The notes beneath the pieces are model-generated. The model did no database searches. It had not been told where the DNA came from and was given only the letters and a program-made list of their open reading frames with translations. A stretch of 46,313 nucleotides of DNA from an uncultured Methylococcaceae bacterium (GTDB taxonomy: Bacteria > Pseudomonadota > Gammaproteobacteria > Methylococcales > Methylomonadaceae), in assembly GCA_903866825.1 (NCBI GenBank), contig CAIPPE010000042.1:1-46313 (forward strand). The letters are read 5' to 3'. Below are positions 6,505-15,970 of the stretch, in pieces; the first letter of the stretch is position 1, and each line of letters begins with the position of its first letter. The position numbers were made by a program, and so were the translations under genes.

Positions 6505-6659
6505 AACTTTGATTTTTTAAGTATTTTTTCTGCTAAATCTTTTATATAAGCAATATATTCAGGAGAAGCGCGGTTTTTTTCATTTTTCTTAATTAGCCTA
6601 TTAAATCTTTTAGACGCTTCACCATATAGTACCGGCGTAGCTTGTATTGGTAATGCCAT
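6501..6659 (-). CDS. Small basic protein, antitoxin-like N-terminus
   Basis: The 52-residue protein begins MALPIQATPVLYGEASKRF. From memory this resembles short Bacteroidota proteins beginning ALPI-x-x-TPVL that sit beside GNAT acetyltransferases as presumed toxin-antitoxin pairs. No acetyltransferase follows here; the stop overlaps the endolysin ATG. The rest is a charged helix (KKNEKNRASPEYIAYIKDL). The family link is uncertain. Confidence 0.5.
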   Translation of the reverse strand: MALPIQATPVLYGEASKRFNRLIKKNEKNRASPEYIAYIKDLAEKILKKSKL

Positions 6660-6692
6660 TATCTTATGTTTTTAGTCTGCTTTTTTTGGGGG

Positions 6693-6872
6693 TTAATCAA
6701 ATAAACGCGTACCTGCTTCAAGTGCCGCGATATTAACGGTCAAAGTAAATAGCGTTTCTAAACAACTGTCGTATTCTTCTGCTTCAAACTCATTGATAGC
6801 CGTATCGAATTTCTTCGACATTGCAACTTTTACTTTTTCAAGGCTATCTTTTATTTCTTTTTCTGTTTTCAT
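6693..6872 (-). CDS. Small helical phage protein, 59 aa
   Basis: ATG at 6872; the product MKTEKEIKDSLEKVKVAMSK... is acidic and fully helical, without membrane segment or recognised domain. It lies between the gene at 6907 and the antitoxin-like gene in the same minus-strand operon that ends with endolysin. Confidence 0.5.
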   Translation of the reverse strand: MKTEKEIKDSLEKVKVAMSKKFDTAINEFEAEEYDSCLETLFTLTVNIAALEAGTRLFD

Positions 6873-6906
6873 AATTCAATTTTTTTATTTAACGGTGGAG
6901 GGGGTA

Positions 6907-7347
6907 TTATGCTGTGATTAATCCTTGCTCTTCCATTAAATCAATATGAGTATCAATGCAAGCTACATAATTAATAATGTCGTGCCAATATCTAAATACC
7001 ATTTTAGGGTCTGTATCTGTAAAAACCTCTGTATAATTTGATTCAGGAATACAATAAAACAATATGCCAGACCTAAATGTGCTATTGTTTACCTTTATAT
7101 AGCATATATAAACATTGCTACCATTTTTTTCAAAAAGTGGTATTCTTTTAATAATGGATTCATCAAAGCGAATTGCCCTTATTTTTTCAATAGGATACCA
7201 CTTATCGCTTCGAACGCCGTCGAGCATTACTTTATGATTTATACCGTCAATAGCCCGTATTGTATAAATACCAGCATCATTAGATACCCTTAATTTTACA
7301 GGATTACCGATTCTTATATATTCAATTTGCGTTATTTCATCTTTCAT
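6907..7347 (-). CDS. Conserved phage protein with RIGNPV-type N-terminus
   Basis: The start MKDEITQIEYIRIGNPVKLR at 7347 is chosen because it follows an AAAGGAAAG sequence and the family normally starts just before the RIGN motif; an in-frame start exists at 7377. The first half is beta-rich (GIYTIRAIDG, WYPIEKIRAI) and resembles small Bacteroidota phage proteins with RIGN and a later PI-x-L segment (here RIPLFEK). The C-terminal helix FRYWHDIINYVACIDTHIDL is specific. Function unknown. A -7 box TATTTTTG lies on the minus strand at 7375-7382. Confidence 0.6.
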   Translation of the reverse strand: MKDEITQIEYIRIGNPVKLRVSNDAGIYTIRAIDGINHKVMLDGVRSDKWYPIEKIRAIRFDESIIKRIPLFEKNGSNVYICYIKVNNSTFRSGILFYCIPESNYTEVFTDTDPKMVFRYWHDIINYVACIDTHIDLMEEQGLITA

Positions 7348-7404
7348 CTTTCCTTTTTTTACCCCACAAAGTAACAAAAATAAAACTGTAAAAAGAAATA
7401 AAAG

Positions 7405-7435
7405 TTGACAATGTTACATTTTATTTATAATTTTG
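7405..7435 (+). promoter_or_regulatory. Promoter of the XRE gene, directly against its ATG
   Basis: TTG at 7405-7407, a 20-base spacer and TAATTTTG at 7428-7435. The expected start point, 5-7 bases downstream, coincides with ATG at 7440, implying a leaderless mRNA. A divergent -7 box for the gene at 6907 lies at 7375-7382. Confidence 0.7.
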
Positions 7436-7439
7436 TCTT

Positions 7440-7781
7440 ATGGAGTTAACAGAAACACAAATAGTAAAACTTACTAACGAACAAAACTTTTACCAATTGG
7501 TTGGTGCTAATATTCGACAATTTAGAAAAGAAGCCGGGTTAACGCAGGATGATTTGGCGTACTTACTAAATGTAAGCAGGGTATCAATTAACAATATCGA
7601 GTTAGGTAAACAGCGTTTGCCAGTGCATTTAATATCAGCTATTGGTAACTTGTTTAAGGTTTATATACATGAAATTATACCGTTTTATGATAAAGGCGTT
7701 AAAACAATGGCTGACCTTTACGAACACAAAAAAGCAATTGCAATAAGTAAGTTAGACACTCTCAAAAAAGAAACAAAATGA
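7440..7781 (+). CDS. Cro/CI-type XRE helix-turn-helix regulator
   Basis: The 113-residue protein has an HTH_3 domain at about residues 20-75: GANIRQFRKEAGLTQDDLAY, LLNVSRVSINNIELGKQRLP. A short helical tail follows (EHKKAIAISKLDTLKKE). There is no peptidase or sensor domain, so it is a Cro-like or small CI-like repressor. It heads a plus-strand operon of four overlapping genes (7440-8486) and faces a divergent minus-strand operon, the usual layout of a phage switch. No integrase gene accompanies it. Confidence 0.85.
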   Translation: MELTETQIVKLTNEQNFYQLVGANIRQFRKEAGLTQDDLAYLLNVSRVSINNIELGKQRLPVHLISAIGNLFKVYIHEIIPFYDKGVKTMADLYEHKKAIAISKLDTLKKETK

Positions 7782-8050
7782 GCATCAAATCAAATTCAAC
7801 AATGGGGTTTACTGTTTACTTAGAATTAAGTGAATCAGAGGCAAGAGCCTTACAAGCAATTACTACGTTTAGTTCAAAAGACTTTTTAGAAGTTTTTTAT
7901 AAATCATTAGGGCAATCAAATTTAAAGCCACATGAAGATGGATTAATAAGCTTGTTTGAAACGATAAGAAAAGAGTTGCCTGCACACTTGGCGCGTATTG
8001 ATACTACAAGGAAAGTTTTTAAAACTAATAATCCCAATATTCAACCATGA
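7778..8050 (+). CDS. Conserved small phage protein, 90 aa
   Basis: Overlaps the regulator by ATGA. The pattern VYLELSESEARALQAIT, FLEVFYKSLGQSNLKPHEDG, LISLFETIRKELPAHLARID recurs, to my memory, in short proteins of Bacteroidota phages and prophages; it looks like a compact helical bundle. No activity is known. Its constant place beside XRE regulators suggests a regulatory or early role, which is inference. Confidence 0.7.
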   Translation: MSIKSNSTMGFTVYLELSESEARALQAITTFSSKDFLEVFYKSLGQSNLKPHEDGLISLFETIRKELPAHLARIDTTRKVFKTNNPNIQP

Positions 8051-8154
8051 ACTACCAACCCCACCCCAACTACCACAAACCCTCATTACTTAACGTAGTC
8101 CTTACAATACTGTTTATATTGGCTGTAGTGGGGGCGGTGATTTATTGGATATGA
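8047..8154 (+). CDS. 35-residue single-pass membrane protein
   Basis: ATG overlaps the previous stop (8047-8050) and its own TGA overlaps the next ATG (8151-8154), a tight chain. After a hydrophilic N-terminus (MNYQPHPNYHKPSL) comes one membrane helix (NVVLTILFILAVVGAVIYWI). Found by reading between neighbours. Confidence 0.55.
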   Translation: MNYQPHPNYHKPSLLNVVLTILFILAVVGAVIYWI

Positions 8155-8486
8155 AAGAATATATAATTTGCGCAGCGATACACTTTAATGATGGTATTGA
8201 ACACCCTCACCAACCCGATAATATATTTGATGGTTTTGTTGTAACTGGTAGACGGCATCATAATTGCTATGCAACGCTTTTGGCAATTGCAACAAGTATA
8301 AATCTTGAAGAACGAATCAAACAATTGATTTCAAAAACAGATATAGACAGACAGGGGTTTATAACAAATTTAAACCGATTTGTTGACAGAAAAGAAGGTT
8401 ATCAAATTGCATTAGCTGCTAATCAACTTATTCACAATATGCACGATAAAAGCAATCCAATTTTAATCAGCGAAGATTTATATTAA
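8151..8486 (+). CDS. Conserved phage protein with GRRHHNCYA and NRFVDR motifs
   Basis: The ATG at 8151 (ATGA overlap) is preferred over TTG at 8145. The protein shows KEYIICAAIHFNDG, GFVVTGRRHHNCYATLL (about residues 28-44), QGFITNLNRFVDRKEGYQIA and a terminal ISEDLY. This set of motifs defines a family seen in many phages of Gram-negative and Gram-positive hosts. The conserved His, Arg and Asp/Glu residues suggest an enzyme or nucleotide-binding site, but no function is established. Confidence 0.75.
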   Translation: MKEYIICAAIHFNDGIEHPHQPDNIFDGFVVTGRRHHNCYATLLAIATSINLEERIKQLISKTDIDRQGFITNLNRFVDRKEGYQIALAANQLIHNMHDKSNPILISEDLY

Positions 8487-8516
8487 CCATTAAACCCGTT
8501 TGGGGAGAAAAAAGAT

Positions 8517-8774
8517 ATGACAACAGAAGAAGAAATAGAAGCTATAACCGAAAGGTTAAAAGTTCTAAAACAAATTAAATCTGAATCGGATAACGAAAGA
8601 TTAAATAATTCTAAGCGTGATTTTATGGTACGCGCTGATTCGTTAGATGATAGGTATAAAAACCTTTACCATGCTATCAATAACGCAGTTTTAGCTGCAG
8701 GGTGGAAAGATTTTTACTTTGGTGTGCTTAACTATCAAAAGCATTGTATTGATAGCGGATATCATTTTAAATAA
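8517..8774 (+). CDS. Small helical protein, 85 aa
   Basis: The start follows GGGGAGAAAAA. The N-terminal helix (EEIEAITERLKVLKQIKSE) is coiled-coil-like. The C-terminal part (AAGWKDFYFGVLNYQKHC) is aromatic-rich. It is the last gene before a bidirectional terminator. Not recognised. Confidence 0.5.
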   Translation: MTTEEEIEAITERLKVLKQIKSESDNERLNNSKRDFMVRADSLDDRYKNLYHAINNAVLAAGWKDFYFGVLNYQKHCIDSGYHFK

Positions 8775-8809
8775 AAAAGCCTGTCATTCCTCGCGAACAA
8801 CAGGCTTTT
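8775..8809. terminator. Bidirectional Rho-independent terminator
   Basis: AAAAGCCTGT (8775-8784) pairs with ACAGGCTTTT (8800-8809). T-runs lie on both sides, so it ends the plus-strand operon at 8774 and the long minus-strand late operon whose last gene stops at 8859. Confidence 0.9.
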
Positions 8810-8858
8810 GAACTAACTGAATTGATTATAAACCTAAAGCCCGATATGGGCGTGAAGA

Positions 8859-9146
8859 TTATTTTTTATCGGTATAAAGATTCATTATAAGTTCGCCCAA
8901 GTGCTTTACATCTGATTTAAGTTCAGTAACATCTGATTTTATAGTCGCTAAATTTGCGTCAACTTCTGTTTTAGCTTCCAACTTCGCTACGTTTGCGATA
9001 AACGCTTCTTTTTCAGTTTTCTTATTTTCGTAATACTTATCTATAGCTTTCCATAAGAGAACAACAGCCCCTAATACGGAAATAAACCATTCAATAACTT
9101 TAGTGAAGTCCAGTCCTTCTTGATTCGGATTAGGTGGGATTGCCAT
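8859..9146 (-). CDS. Membrane-anchored coiled-coil protein, last gene of the late operon
   Basis: One hydrophobic segment at about residues 17-34 (EWFISVLGAVVLLWK) is followed by a charged coiled coil (DKYYENKKTEKEAFIANVAK, DVTELKSDVKHLGELI). I start at MAIPPNPN (9146), just after the upstream stop; a start at 9173 would add nine residues and overlap it by 20 bases. Holins of the tail-anchored type and hemolysin XhlA-like proteins share this shape, so it is a second holin candidate. Confidence 0.6.
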   Translation of the reverse strand: MAIPPNPNQEGLDFTKVIEWFISVLGAVVLLWKAIDKYYENKKTEKEAFIANVAKLEAKTEVDANLATIKSDVTELKSDVKHLGELIMNLYTDKK

Positions 9147-9153
9147 TGTCGTA

Positions 9154-9522
9154 TTATTCTGTGAAAAAACCATGTCTTTTTGAGCTAATTAAAATTATAA
9201 TAGTTAATGCAAAACAAATGCCGTTAAAAATATAAAAAACTGGTTCTGGATGATTTATAATTTTTGACATCCCAAATATATTTACCAAAAAGTTTACAAT
9301 AACGCTGAAAAAACAAACCTCATTCAATTGTTTATGCGTATTATAAACCATCTTTATCCTCCTATCTAAAAAAGCGAACATTAACAACCCGCAATTTATT
9401 ATTTGCCAAAACCATCTACACTGAAAGTCATTCAACCTATCATAATTAGTCCATTCGTAAATGTAGTAAAAATATAGGACAAAATATAGGCATAAAAACA
9501 ATGTAGTAATTACAACCCGCAT
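9154..9522 (-). CDS. Four-helix membrane protein
   Basis: The 122-residue protein has four hydrophobic segments (about residues 3-22, 38-52, 69-88 and 95-113) with basic loops. No family is recognised. Its position after the tail fibre genes and before the membrane-anchored coiled-coil protein could suit a lysis or superinfection-exclusion role; this is inference. Confidence 0.55.
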   Translation of the reverse strand: MRVVITTLFLCLYFVLYFYYIYEWTNYDRLNDFQCRWFWQIINCGLLMFAFLDRRIKMVYNTHKQLNEVCFFSVIVNFLVNIFGMSKIINHPEPVFYIFNGICFALTIIILISSKRHGFFTE

Positions 9523-9523
9523 A

Positions 9524-9730
9524 TTAGCCGTTCCATGTACAAACGTTATTCACGCAAATATATCCCTTGTCGCAAGCAGGGTTGCAGCCGCCAGTATCAG
9601 GATGTACACCCGATACATATCGCCACGGCTTTATAATCACTTTGTCGTTTAATGCTTCTGCTAAAGAAGTCAATTCACTTGGCGTTAACGCCTCGATTGT
9701 TTCTGCCAGTTCTTTGATGTGTGCTTCCAT
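9524..9730 (-). CDS. Small protein with cysteine-rich C-terminus
   Basis: The helical N-terminal part (ELAETIEALTPSELTSLAEA) is followed by a CNPACDKGYICVNNVCTWNG tail in which four Cys are spaced like a small disulphide knot or EGF-like unit. No signal peptide is present, so the disulphides would form only outside the cell or on the virion. Possibly a fibre-tip accessory protein. Confidence 0.55.
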   Translation of the reverse strand: MEAHIKELAETIEALTPSELTSLAEALNDKVIIKPWRYVSGVHPDTGGCNPACDKGYICVNNVCTWNG

Positions 9731-9737
9731 ATCTCAA

Positions 9738-9830
9738 TCATTTTAAAATTAACCAAACTATCATTATTACTTGACCTATCGTTACTATTGCGTTGATGGT
9801 GAGGGTTACAACCTTTATTGCGCCACCCAT
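9738..9830 (-). CDS. Possible 30-residue membrane peptide
   Basis: ATG at 9830 lies inside the end of the SGNH fibre gene in another frame and the frame fills the gap to the next gene. The peptide MGGAIKVVTLTINAIVTIGQ... is hydrophobic over most of its length. Gene status rests only on gap-filling and hydrophobicity. Confidence 0.35.
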   Translation of the reverse strand: MGGAIKVVTLTINAIVTIGQVIMIVWLILK

Positions 9831-12160
9831 CCCGCACTTGTTAACAAAACCTTAACCGTCGACGCCCCACCACCACTAACAACCGTATTAAATGCAGGAC
9901 TATTAGCATCCGTAACAACCGCCTCTGTGTATAACGGGCTTGACGGCAATGTAGCCACTGTATAAGCCACTAATGTAATCGTACCGTTGCTGTTCATAGA
10001 TGCTAAATACGTCCTGTTACCAACAGATGGCGAACCAGATGTATAACCAGTGCCAGTGTCAAGGAACGAACCTGTGGTTGTGCTAATATACTGATTTTCG
10101 CCGTTAGATGTACTGCCCTCATAAACACGAACTAAAGCCGCCCCAAAAGGGTATGTAAACGTTCCTGAGACACTGCCGTTAGTACCAGTAGTGCTTGCGG
10201 CCACCTCTATAGATGTAGCCCCTAAATGCCCGTTTATGTCAACTGGCACAAGTTTGTAGAATTTACCCCCGGCAGGCATACTTCCCGATGACCCGGCGGT
10301 AACTGTTATACCCGTAGGTGAAGCAACCGAACCTGTTACGATTGATGTCGCCCGTGCCTGTCCAGCCACATCAACCTGAAACCCCGCATCAACCCCGCCG
10401 TTACCAAAGTAAGCATGATCAGTATTGAAAAACCGTACCGCATCCTGATAGGTATTATCAGTAGTCGGTGCCGTCTGAATAGCGACATACCCATCCGAAG
10501 ACGAACGCCCATTGTATAGTATCGTGCCTGTTCCTGTAAATAACTTTAGACCGTTTGTTTGTGTTCCTAACGTTTCGTTTATTACACCGCCGTAAGGCAG
10601 TGCTACACCGCCAATATTAGCCGTGCCGTTTGAATTTATATTACCATTTTGGTATAAGGTAACGGCAGGCGAACCCGCACCATTTATAAAGGTAAACAAC
10701 GCCGCCCCTGTAGAATTGTAGCTTGTGGCGAAACTGCCGCCTGTTCCTAATGTGTTTGGTATAAAGGTCGTATAGCCTAAATTGCTTTGCGTAATAATGC
10801 TTTTTTGCTGCAAATTCCAATCGTTAGCACCAAGTGTATAAGTGCCTCCTACCTGAATAATCCCAGCATCTAATAATTGCCCCGACAAGTTAATACCATT
10901 GTAAATCATACTATTTGGCATACCTGTAAGTTGTCCTACATTTCCCGAACCATCAACCGCCAAAGGAAATGAACCCCATGATACATCTGTAGTATTGGCA
11001 ATGTTTAAGTTGGAGAAATTCACCAATCCATTTGCAGTAAGATTGTTAGTAGTCCCATATTGTTGGTTTGGCGCAATAGCGTTTTCGATTTCGACAGCTT
11101 CTTCTTTATGGCCTATATTTGTAGGGTGTACATTGTCCAAAGTGTTTATTAATAAGTCGCCACCATGCGCCGCAAACCCAGCATTCACATCAATCAACTG
11201 TATGCCTAATGAACTCGTTACCGATGTTGATACCGCCTTAAACGAATTGTACAAAGCTGTAGTAAGCACAATGCCGTACCCGTTTGTTATGCCAAAACCA
11301 GTAGATTTGATGTAAGAGTTTTGAGTTGCTTTTATACCTGAATAGGGATAATTTTTTGTCGTATGCAGATAGGTAAACAATGATGTTAAATCGGTATTAT
11401 AATTTGTAGGGTTATTGCCCGTACTGCTATACTCAAAGTCATTCGGCCCCAGTTCAACAATAACCATAGGATGGTTAATGTCGTATGCGGGAACGCTTGT
11501 CATTGTCACAAGCATAGATGTTGCCCCGCTTGACGGGCTTCTGTTCTCGACACATGCGCCAGGTACGCCAAGATTGTTTTCAATCATACCCAAATAAGCC
11601 GATACCAATGTACTGAAACGGTTTGTTATGGGTGAAGCAACGCTTCCATACGTTATTGAAGTACCTAAGAAAGTTATCGTTTGCCCTGTTCGTGACGGGG
11701 CTGTTTGCGGGTTAACCGTTAAATTATTGCTAAATGTAAGCGAATAACCGCCGTTTGTTAATGTCCTGTTTGCTGTTAATGTGCCGTCTGAATTATAAAT
11801 ATTTGTGCCACTTCCACCGCCACCGGTTCCTATCCTGTTCCAATCGGCTGCGGTAATGTAACCTGAATGTGTAGCATCTGCCGCCTGTATGGATATTGCC
11901 CCTGTTAACGGGCTAAATGCCATTGGCGTGGTTGCTGTCAATCCCGTTTTGGCAAGGTAATTATTGGTAATATTGTATAAGGTAGCTATTTGAGTGCTGT
12001 CTATACAAATAACCCTTCCCGTGTCACCCCTGTAGCTATGAATTGACTTCACGCCAAAGCCAGCCGTAAGCGGTGCCATGTTTACATTTAACGACACGGA
12101 CGGCAATGTTTGCGCCCGTGATAAAATTGGTAATAGTAATAGTAATAATAGTTTTTTCAT
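9815..12160 (-). CDS. Tail fibre-like protein with embedded SGNH/GDSL esterase domain and signal peptide
   Basis: The 781-residue protein starts with a Sec-type signal (MKKLLLLLLLPILSRAQ). An SGNH hydrolase domain sits at about residues 160-360: block I FLGTSITYG (Ser168), block II Gly198 in NNLGVPG, block III LGPND (Asn240) and block V DNVH (Asp342, His345), so the whole catalytic set is present. Repetitive beta-rich fibre sequence and one fibronectin-like module (about 590-690) follow. Such domains deacetylate or de-esterify surface polysaccharides. It is next to a sister fibre gene (12165) that shares the module. A signal peptide on a virion fibre is unusual; a secreted or surface enzyme is the alternative. 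Confidence 0.8.
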   Translation of the reverse strand: MKKLLLLLLLPILSRAQTLPSVSLNVNMAPLTAGFGVKSIHSYRGDTGRVICIDSTQIATLYNITNNYLAKTGLTATTPMAFSPLTGAISIQAADATHSGYITAADWNRIGTGGGGSGTNIYNSDGTLTANRTLTNGGYSLTFSNNLTVNPQTAPSRTGQTITFLGTSITYGSVASPITNRFSTLVSAYLGMIENNLGVPGACVENRSPSSGATSMLVTMTSVPAYDINHPMVIVELGPNDFEYSSTGNNPTNYNTDLTSLFTYLHTTKNYPYSGIKATQNSYIKSTGFGITNGYGIVLTTALYNSFKAVSTSVTSSLGIQLIDVNAGFAAHGGDLLINTLDNVHPTNIGHKEEAVEIENAIAPNQQYGTTNNLTANGLVNFSNLNIANTTDVSWGSFPLAVDGSGNVGQLTGMPNSMIYNGINLSGQLLDAGIIQVGGTYTLGANDWNLQQKSIITQSNLGYTTFIPNTLGTGGSFATSYNSTGAALFTFINGAGSPAVTLYQNGNINSNGTANIGGVALPYGGVINETLGTQTNGLKLFTGTGTILYNGRSSSDGYVAIQTAPTTDNTYQDAVRFFNTDHAYFGNGGVDAGFQVDVAGQARATSIVTGSVASPTGITVTAGSSGSMPAGGKFYKLVPVDINGHLGATSIEVAASTTGTNGSVSGTFTYPFGAALVRVYEGSTSNGENQYISTTTGSFLDTGTGYTSGSPSVGNRTYLASMNSNGTITLVAYTVATLPSSPLYTEAVVTDANSPAFNTVVSGGGASTVKVLLTSAGWVAQ

Positions 12161-12164
12161 GTTT

Positions 12165-14825
12165 TTAATAGCCTTCTATAAATAAAAAACCTGTGCTCGT
12201 AGTGCCCGTAACGGTACACGCCGTTGTGCTGATTGATGTAACTAAACTTGTAGCCAACCCGCTTGTTGAAATAACTACAGGCGTATTGGTAAAAGCAACT
12301 GGATAAGTGTATGAAGCTGTGCCTAATAAAGCGTTGCAATAAATAACAACCTTTTTGTATGATGCCCCTGCCATTGGTTGGCTATATACGGCAGTCCCGC
12401 TTGTTGAACCACTAACTGTAGTTTGCGTGGCTGCTGTGCTTAACACCCCTGTATTGGAGAAACTACCCAAATAAGTGCCGTTATATGTTGGCGGTGAAGC
12501 AACGGTATAACCCGATCCAACATCCGTAAGCGATGTACCTGCCGATGCAAGATATTTGGTGTATGTGCCCGAAACAGTACCAATGTAAACACGGTACGAA
12601 ACGGCGTAGGTTACGGGATTGATAACAAGCGCAACGCTTGACGTAGTGCCAGTGGTTGTTGTGTTAGCCTGCACACCAGTATTTGTCAAATGCCCGTTAG
12701 CATCGACCGCAACTGCTGCATAATAGTATGTTCCTGCCGCCAAAGTGCCTCCAGTTGTTGACGGTGTAACGCTTGTAAGAACCGGTGCGGCAACATATCC
12801 AAAATACATACCTTGCTGAAATCGTGCTGTTCCGGCGTCATCTAAGTTTATATTTCCTTCAACTGTAGTACCGATAAGTATGTGACCTAAATACGATGTA
12901 CGCCACGCCTCTGTTAAGCTGCCGTTTGTACCGTTTGAGGTACGGACAACTAAGCCGCCTGCTATTGATGGTGAGTTATAATATGCATTGTCAAGGTAGC
13001 TAAGACCACCGTTAAAAGGTGTATAACTTGCACCACCTGACGCTATAGTGCCATACAATACACTTTGTGCGCTGTTTAAACCGAAATTGCCTGTAATGTT
13101 TAATGAGCCGCTTTGCAGAAACTGCCCTATCGTTGTGCCTGCACCGTTTATCCAACTTGTTAAAGCGAACCCGCTATTGTTGAAGTTAGTACCAAAAGTA
13201 ATTCCGTAATTAGCATCACACAGTTTTAAATAACTCCACAAGGTAGAACTTGATGCTGAATAAATAGTAATTGGTTTTGTTTGCCAGTTAGGGCTTGACA
13301 ATGTATAACCAGTCGGCGTAAAACCCACAGGCTGCACCAATGAACCGGGAAAGTTAATATTACCCGCCGATAACTGTATAACTTGTGTATTGTTAGCGGT
13401 CGGCAAAGCAAGCGTTGTATAACCGCTGCCTATGTCTGTAGCTGAATTGGTAACTGACGTAAAGTACTTCCCCTCTGCGCCGCTTGTCGTACCCTGAAAA
13501 ATATAATATTGAACCGCATTTGCAACGGCTGTCCACGATACCGCAACACTCGATGTAGTACCCGTTGTTGTTGCGCTGCCCTCTGTAGTTGACGCAACTG
13601 TTACCCCGCCAAAAGCATCTACGGCAACAACCTTGTAATAATACGTATTGGCTGTTAATACGCCCCCTGAACCCGATGGGGTTGCGGTTATTGAGCTTGT
13701 TACAGATGCGAGTTGGCCTTGTGAAAACGCTCCTGTATTGTCAATTATTGCCGCTCTTGTAAGGGTAGTCCCGTTATCGGGTTTTGTATAAAACTCTAAT
13801 TGGCCGCCTAAAGAAGAAGACGAACCCGTCATCTTTATAGCCGTACCGGCCATGTAAGTGTATTGCGGACTTGCTTGCGTATAACCCCATCCGCTAAATC
13901 CTCCCGTATAATCGCCGCTATTATTTACCGATGGGCTTGTGCCTGTCCCTCTTGACGTGCTTGCCGTAACGCCGGGAAATACCGTTCCTGAATTTACAGC
14001 ACCAATGGCAGATTGTGGTTCGTAAGCATCTAATTGACCGTTTATGTTTATGGTATTGGTTCCTGTAAAATCGCCGTTTGTACCTACTGATAGTAAACCA
14101 CCTGAATAATATAAGTTGTTGTTATCTTGTGTTACCCCCGAATTATAAAATAGTACGCTCCCATTTGTTGCGGAAATAGCTTGCTGTGCGCCCAATGTAT
14201 GGTAATCAGCGGTTATTGCGGATGAACCATTGAACGAAGCCCCCGCCGATGCGCCGCCGCTTGATGTTAATGTTAAGGCGTTTGTTGTTGTACCGCCTCC
14301 AGCACTTGAATTTATAGTATAGTTAGGCCATGTTCCCGTAACTGTAATGTTTGTACCTGCAATAGGTGCGCCTATCAATGAAGCAGAACCGCCATAAGGT
14401 ATAACACTTAAACGACCGCTCCCATCAAGATATAAGGTACTGAAACCGGATGACCCAGGTGCTGATGGTGTACTTGGCATTTGCCATTGCATACCCAAAA
14501 ATCCATTACCGTTTGCACCGTATAAATTTACAGCATACGGCTGCAATGTTCCCATGAACGTGTATCCAGCCGTTGCCACTTGTTGAAGCGTGGGGATAGT
14601 AGTACTCGATGCAAACCGCTGATTTGCTTCAGTAGCTGAAAAGAAACGATTGTATGTACCTGTGGCGGGATTGTAAAACCACCAATGTTTTAAACTGTCG
14701 GGCGTAATAGCCTTATACCTGAATTGTGGCGTTACGGGACTTGTGCCGCTTTCAAGGGTAACAGTATTTTGCGCTATTGCAAAATGTCCCCAAATTAATA
14801 TAAAAAATAATAATAACTTTCTCAT
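12165..14825 (-). CDS. Large tail fibre-like protein with signal peptide and repeated modules
   Basis: The 886-residue protein has an N-terminal signal ([19 protein letters not shown]), then long low-complexity Gly/Ser/Thr/Asn beta-repeat sequence typical of fibres. Two fibronectin-like modules of about 100 residues are recognisable by [13 protein letters not shown]...GYTTLALP and [13 protein letters not shown]...GYTVASPP. A homologous module occurs in the SGNH fibre (FYKLVPVDINGH...GTGYTSG). The C-terminus ([14 protein letters not shown]) may be a trimer tip. It is coupled by ATGA to the collagen-like fibre gene upstream. Receptor or surface-polymer binding is the likely role. Confidence 0.7.
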   Translation of the reverse strand: MRKLLLFFILIWGHFAIAQNTVTLESGTSPVTPQFRYKAITPDSLKHWWFYNPATGTYNRFFSATEANQRFASSTTIPTLQQVATAGYTFMGTLQPYAVNLYGANGNGFLGMQWQMPSTPSAPGSSGFSTLYLDGSGRLSVIPYGGSASLIGAPIAGTNITVTGTWPNYTINSSAGGGTTTNALTLTSSGGASAGASFNGSSAITADYHTLGAQQAISATNGSVLFYNSGVTQDNNNLYYSGGLLSVGTNGDFTGTNTININGQLDAYEPQSAIGAVNSGTVFPGVTASTSRGTGTSPSVNNSGDYTGGFSGWGYTQASPQYTYMAGTAIKMTGSSSSLGGQLEFYTKPDNGTTLTRAAIIDNTGAFSQGQLASVTSSITATPSGSGGVLTANTYYYKVVAVDAFGGVTVASTTEGSATTTGTTSSVAVSWTAVANAVQYYIFQGTTSGAEGKYFTSVTNSATDIGSGYTTLALPTANNTQVIQLSAGNINFPGSLVQPVGFTPTGYTLSSPNWQTKPITIYSASSSTLWSYLKLCDANYGITFGTNFNNSGFALTSWINGAGTTIGQFLQSGSLNITGNFGLNSAQSVLYGTIASGGASYTPFNGGLSYLDNAYYNSPSIAGGLVVRTSNGTNGSLTEAWRTSYLGHILIGTTVEGNINLDDAGTARFQQGMYFGYVAAPVLTSVTPSTTGGTLAAGTYYYAAVAVDANGHLTNTGVQANTTTTGTTSSVALVINPVTYAVSYRVYIGTVSGTYTKYLASAGTSLTDVGSGYTVASPPTYNGTYLGSFSNTGVLSTAATQTTVSGSTSGTAVYSQPMAGASYKKVVIYCNALLGTASYTYPVAFTNTPVVISTSGLATSLVTSISTTACTVTGTTSTGFLFIEGY

Positions 14826-15970
14826 ACTGAAATCTCTAATAAAATACTATCCCCTAAAACACCGCCTGCATTATCAACATCTATACTTATTGTGTCTGGT
14901 AGTCCCGGCGTTACTTCTGTGGTTATTACCGTTTCACCTGTTAAATATAAAAACTTTTGCTGTGAGGCCGATGTTACCAAATAGTTAAAGTTTTTACCAG
15001 ATATAAAGTTAGTAACCAATGTGTCTCCGATATTATACCCGTTACCATCGTTTGTTAATACAATAGACGGTACGCCAGAAACAGGTATTGTCAATGTTCC
15101 AATTGCGCCGTATCCACTGCCACCTGTAAAGGTTATGTTTGGATAAACGCCCGGTGTAATTACGCCACCACCTGATAATATCCCGGCAAGTATAGCACCG
15201 CCTATCATGGCCTTTGCCCTTAACTTAGGAAACCTACCGAAAACACTGCCTGTAACCGTGCCTAACGATAATGTTTGCCACCCAGTAAAAACAATGGGCA
15301 ACGATGTGCCTATTGCAAATGGAATTACTATAGGTAACTGAAAACCAAACAATGATACCCCTGCACCCCAAATACCCCCTGTCCGTGGGCCATAAAACGT
15401 ATAGTTTGAAGTATTGATGTAAAAGTCCCCATCAATGCCCAAAGTATTATTGGCGGGTACGCCAGTGCCATTTAAGACGGCTGTCCCGTTTGTTCCATTT
15501 GTTCCGTTAGTTCCCGGCGTTCCTTGCGGCCCCGTTGGCCCCGTAGCCATCGAAAACTGAATAGTCCATGTTCCTGATATTTTAGTCCAAAATACACCGC
15601 CTACGGTTTGCAAATAGGTATCGCCGTTAATACCGGTTGAAGAAGATGGATTTGCCGAACCATAATAGATTGTAGACCCAACAACACCCTGTGTTATGGT
15701 AAAAAATACCGTCCAAGTACCGGATATTTTTTGAGCAAATTGCCCGGTATCGGTTTTGATGTAAACGTCACCATTATTACCAACCGCTCCCGATGGTATC
15801 GATGCCGTCCCAAAAGTTATTACAGCACCTACAGACAAATTAGCTTGCAGTAATGATAATAACTGCATGAACTGAAAACCGAACGTTCCGACCAAATCAG
15901 CAAATACCCCGGTATCCTGTAATACGGGTTGCTGATTAGGTAACTGTAGTATGGTTTTATCTGATGCCAT
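14822..15970 (-). CDS. Collagen-like tail fibre protein
   Basis: The 382-residue protein carries two similar G-NGD-Y-T-G-F-KISGTWT units (about residues 60-140) and then Gly-X-Y triplets ([19 protein letters not shown], about 141-160). A beta-rich C-terminal region follows, with [14 protein letters not shown] and [12 protein letters not shown], a motif shared with the insertion in the connector at 15970-16845. Short collagen-like runs with this context are typical of phage fibre or appendage proteins. It overlaps the next gene and abuts the connector. Confidence 0.7.
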   Translation of the reverse strand: MASDKTILQLPNQQPVLQDTGVFADLVGTFGFQFMQLLSLLQANLSVGAVITFGTASIPSGAVGNNGDVYIKTDTGQFAQKISGTWTVFFTITQGVVGSTIYYGSANPSSSTGINGDTYLQTVGGVFWTKISGTWTIQFSMATGPTGPQGTPGTNGTNGTNGTAVLNGTGVPANNTLGIDGDFYINTSNYTFYGPRTGGIWGAGVSLFGFQLPIVIPFAIGTSLPIVFTGWQTLSLGTVTGSVFGRFPKLRAKAMIGGAILAGILSGGGVITPGVYPNITFTGGSGYGAIGTLTIPVSGVPSIVLTNDGNGYNIGDTLVTNFISGKNFNYLVTSASQQKFLYLTGETVITTEVTPGLPDTISIDVDNAGGVLGDSILLEISV

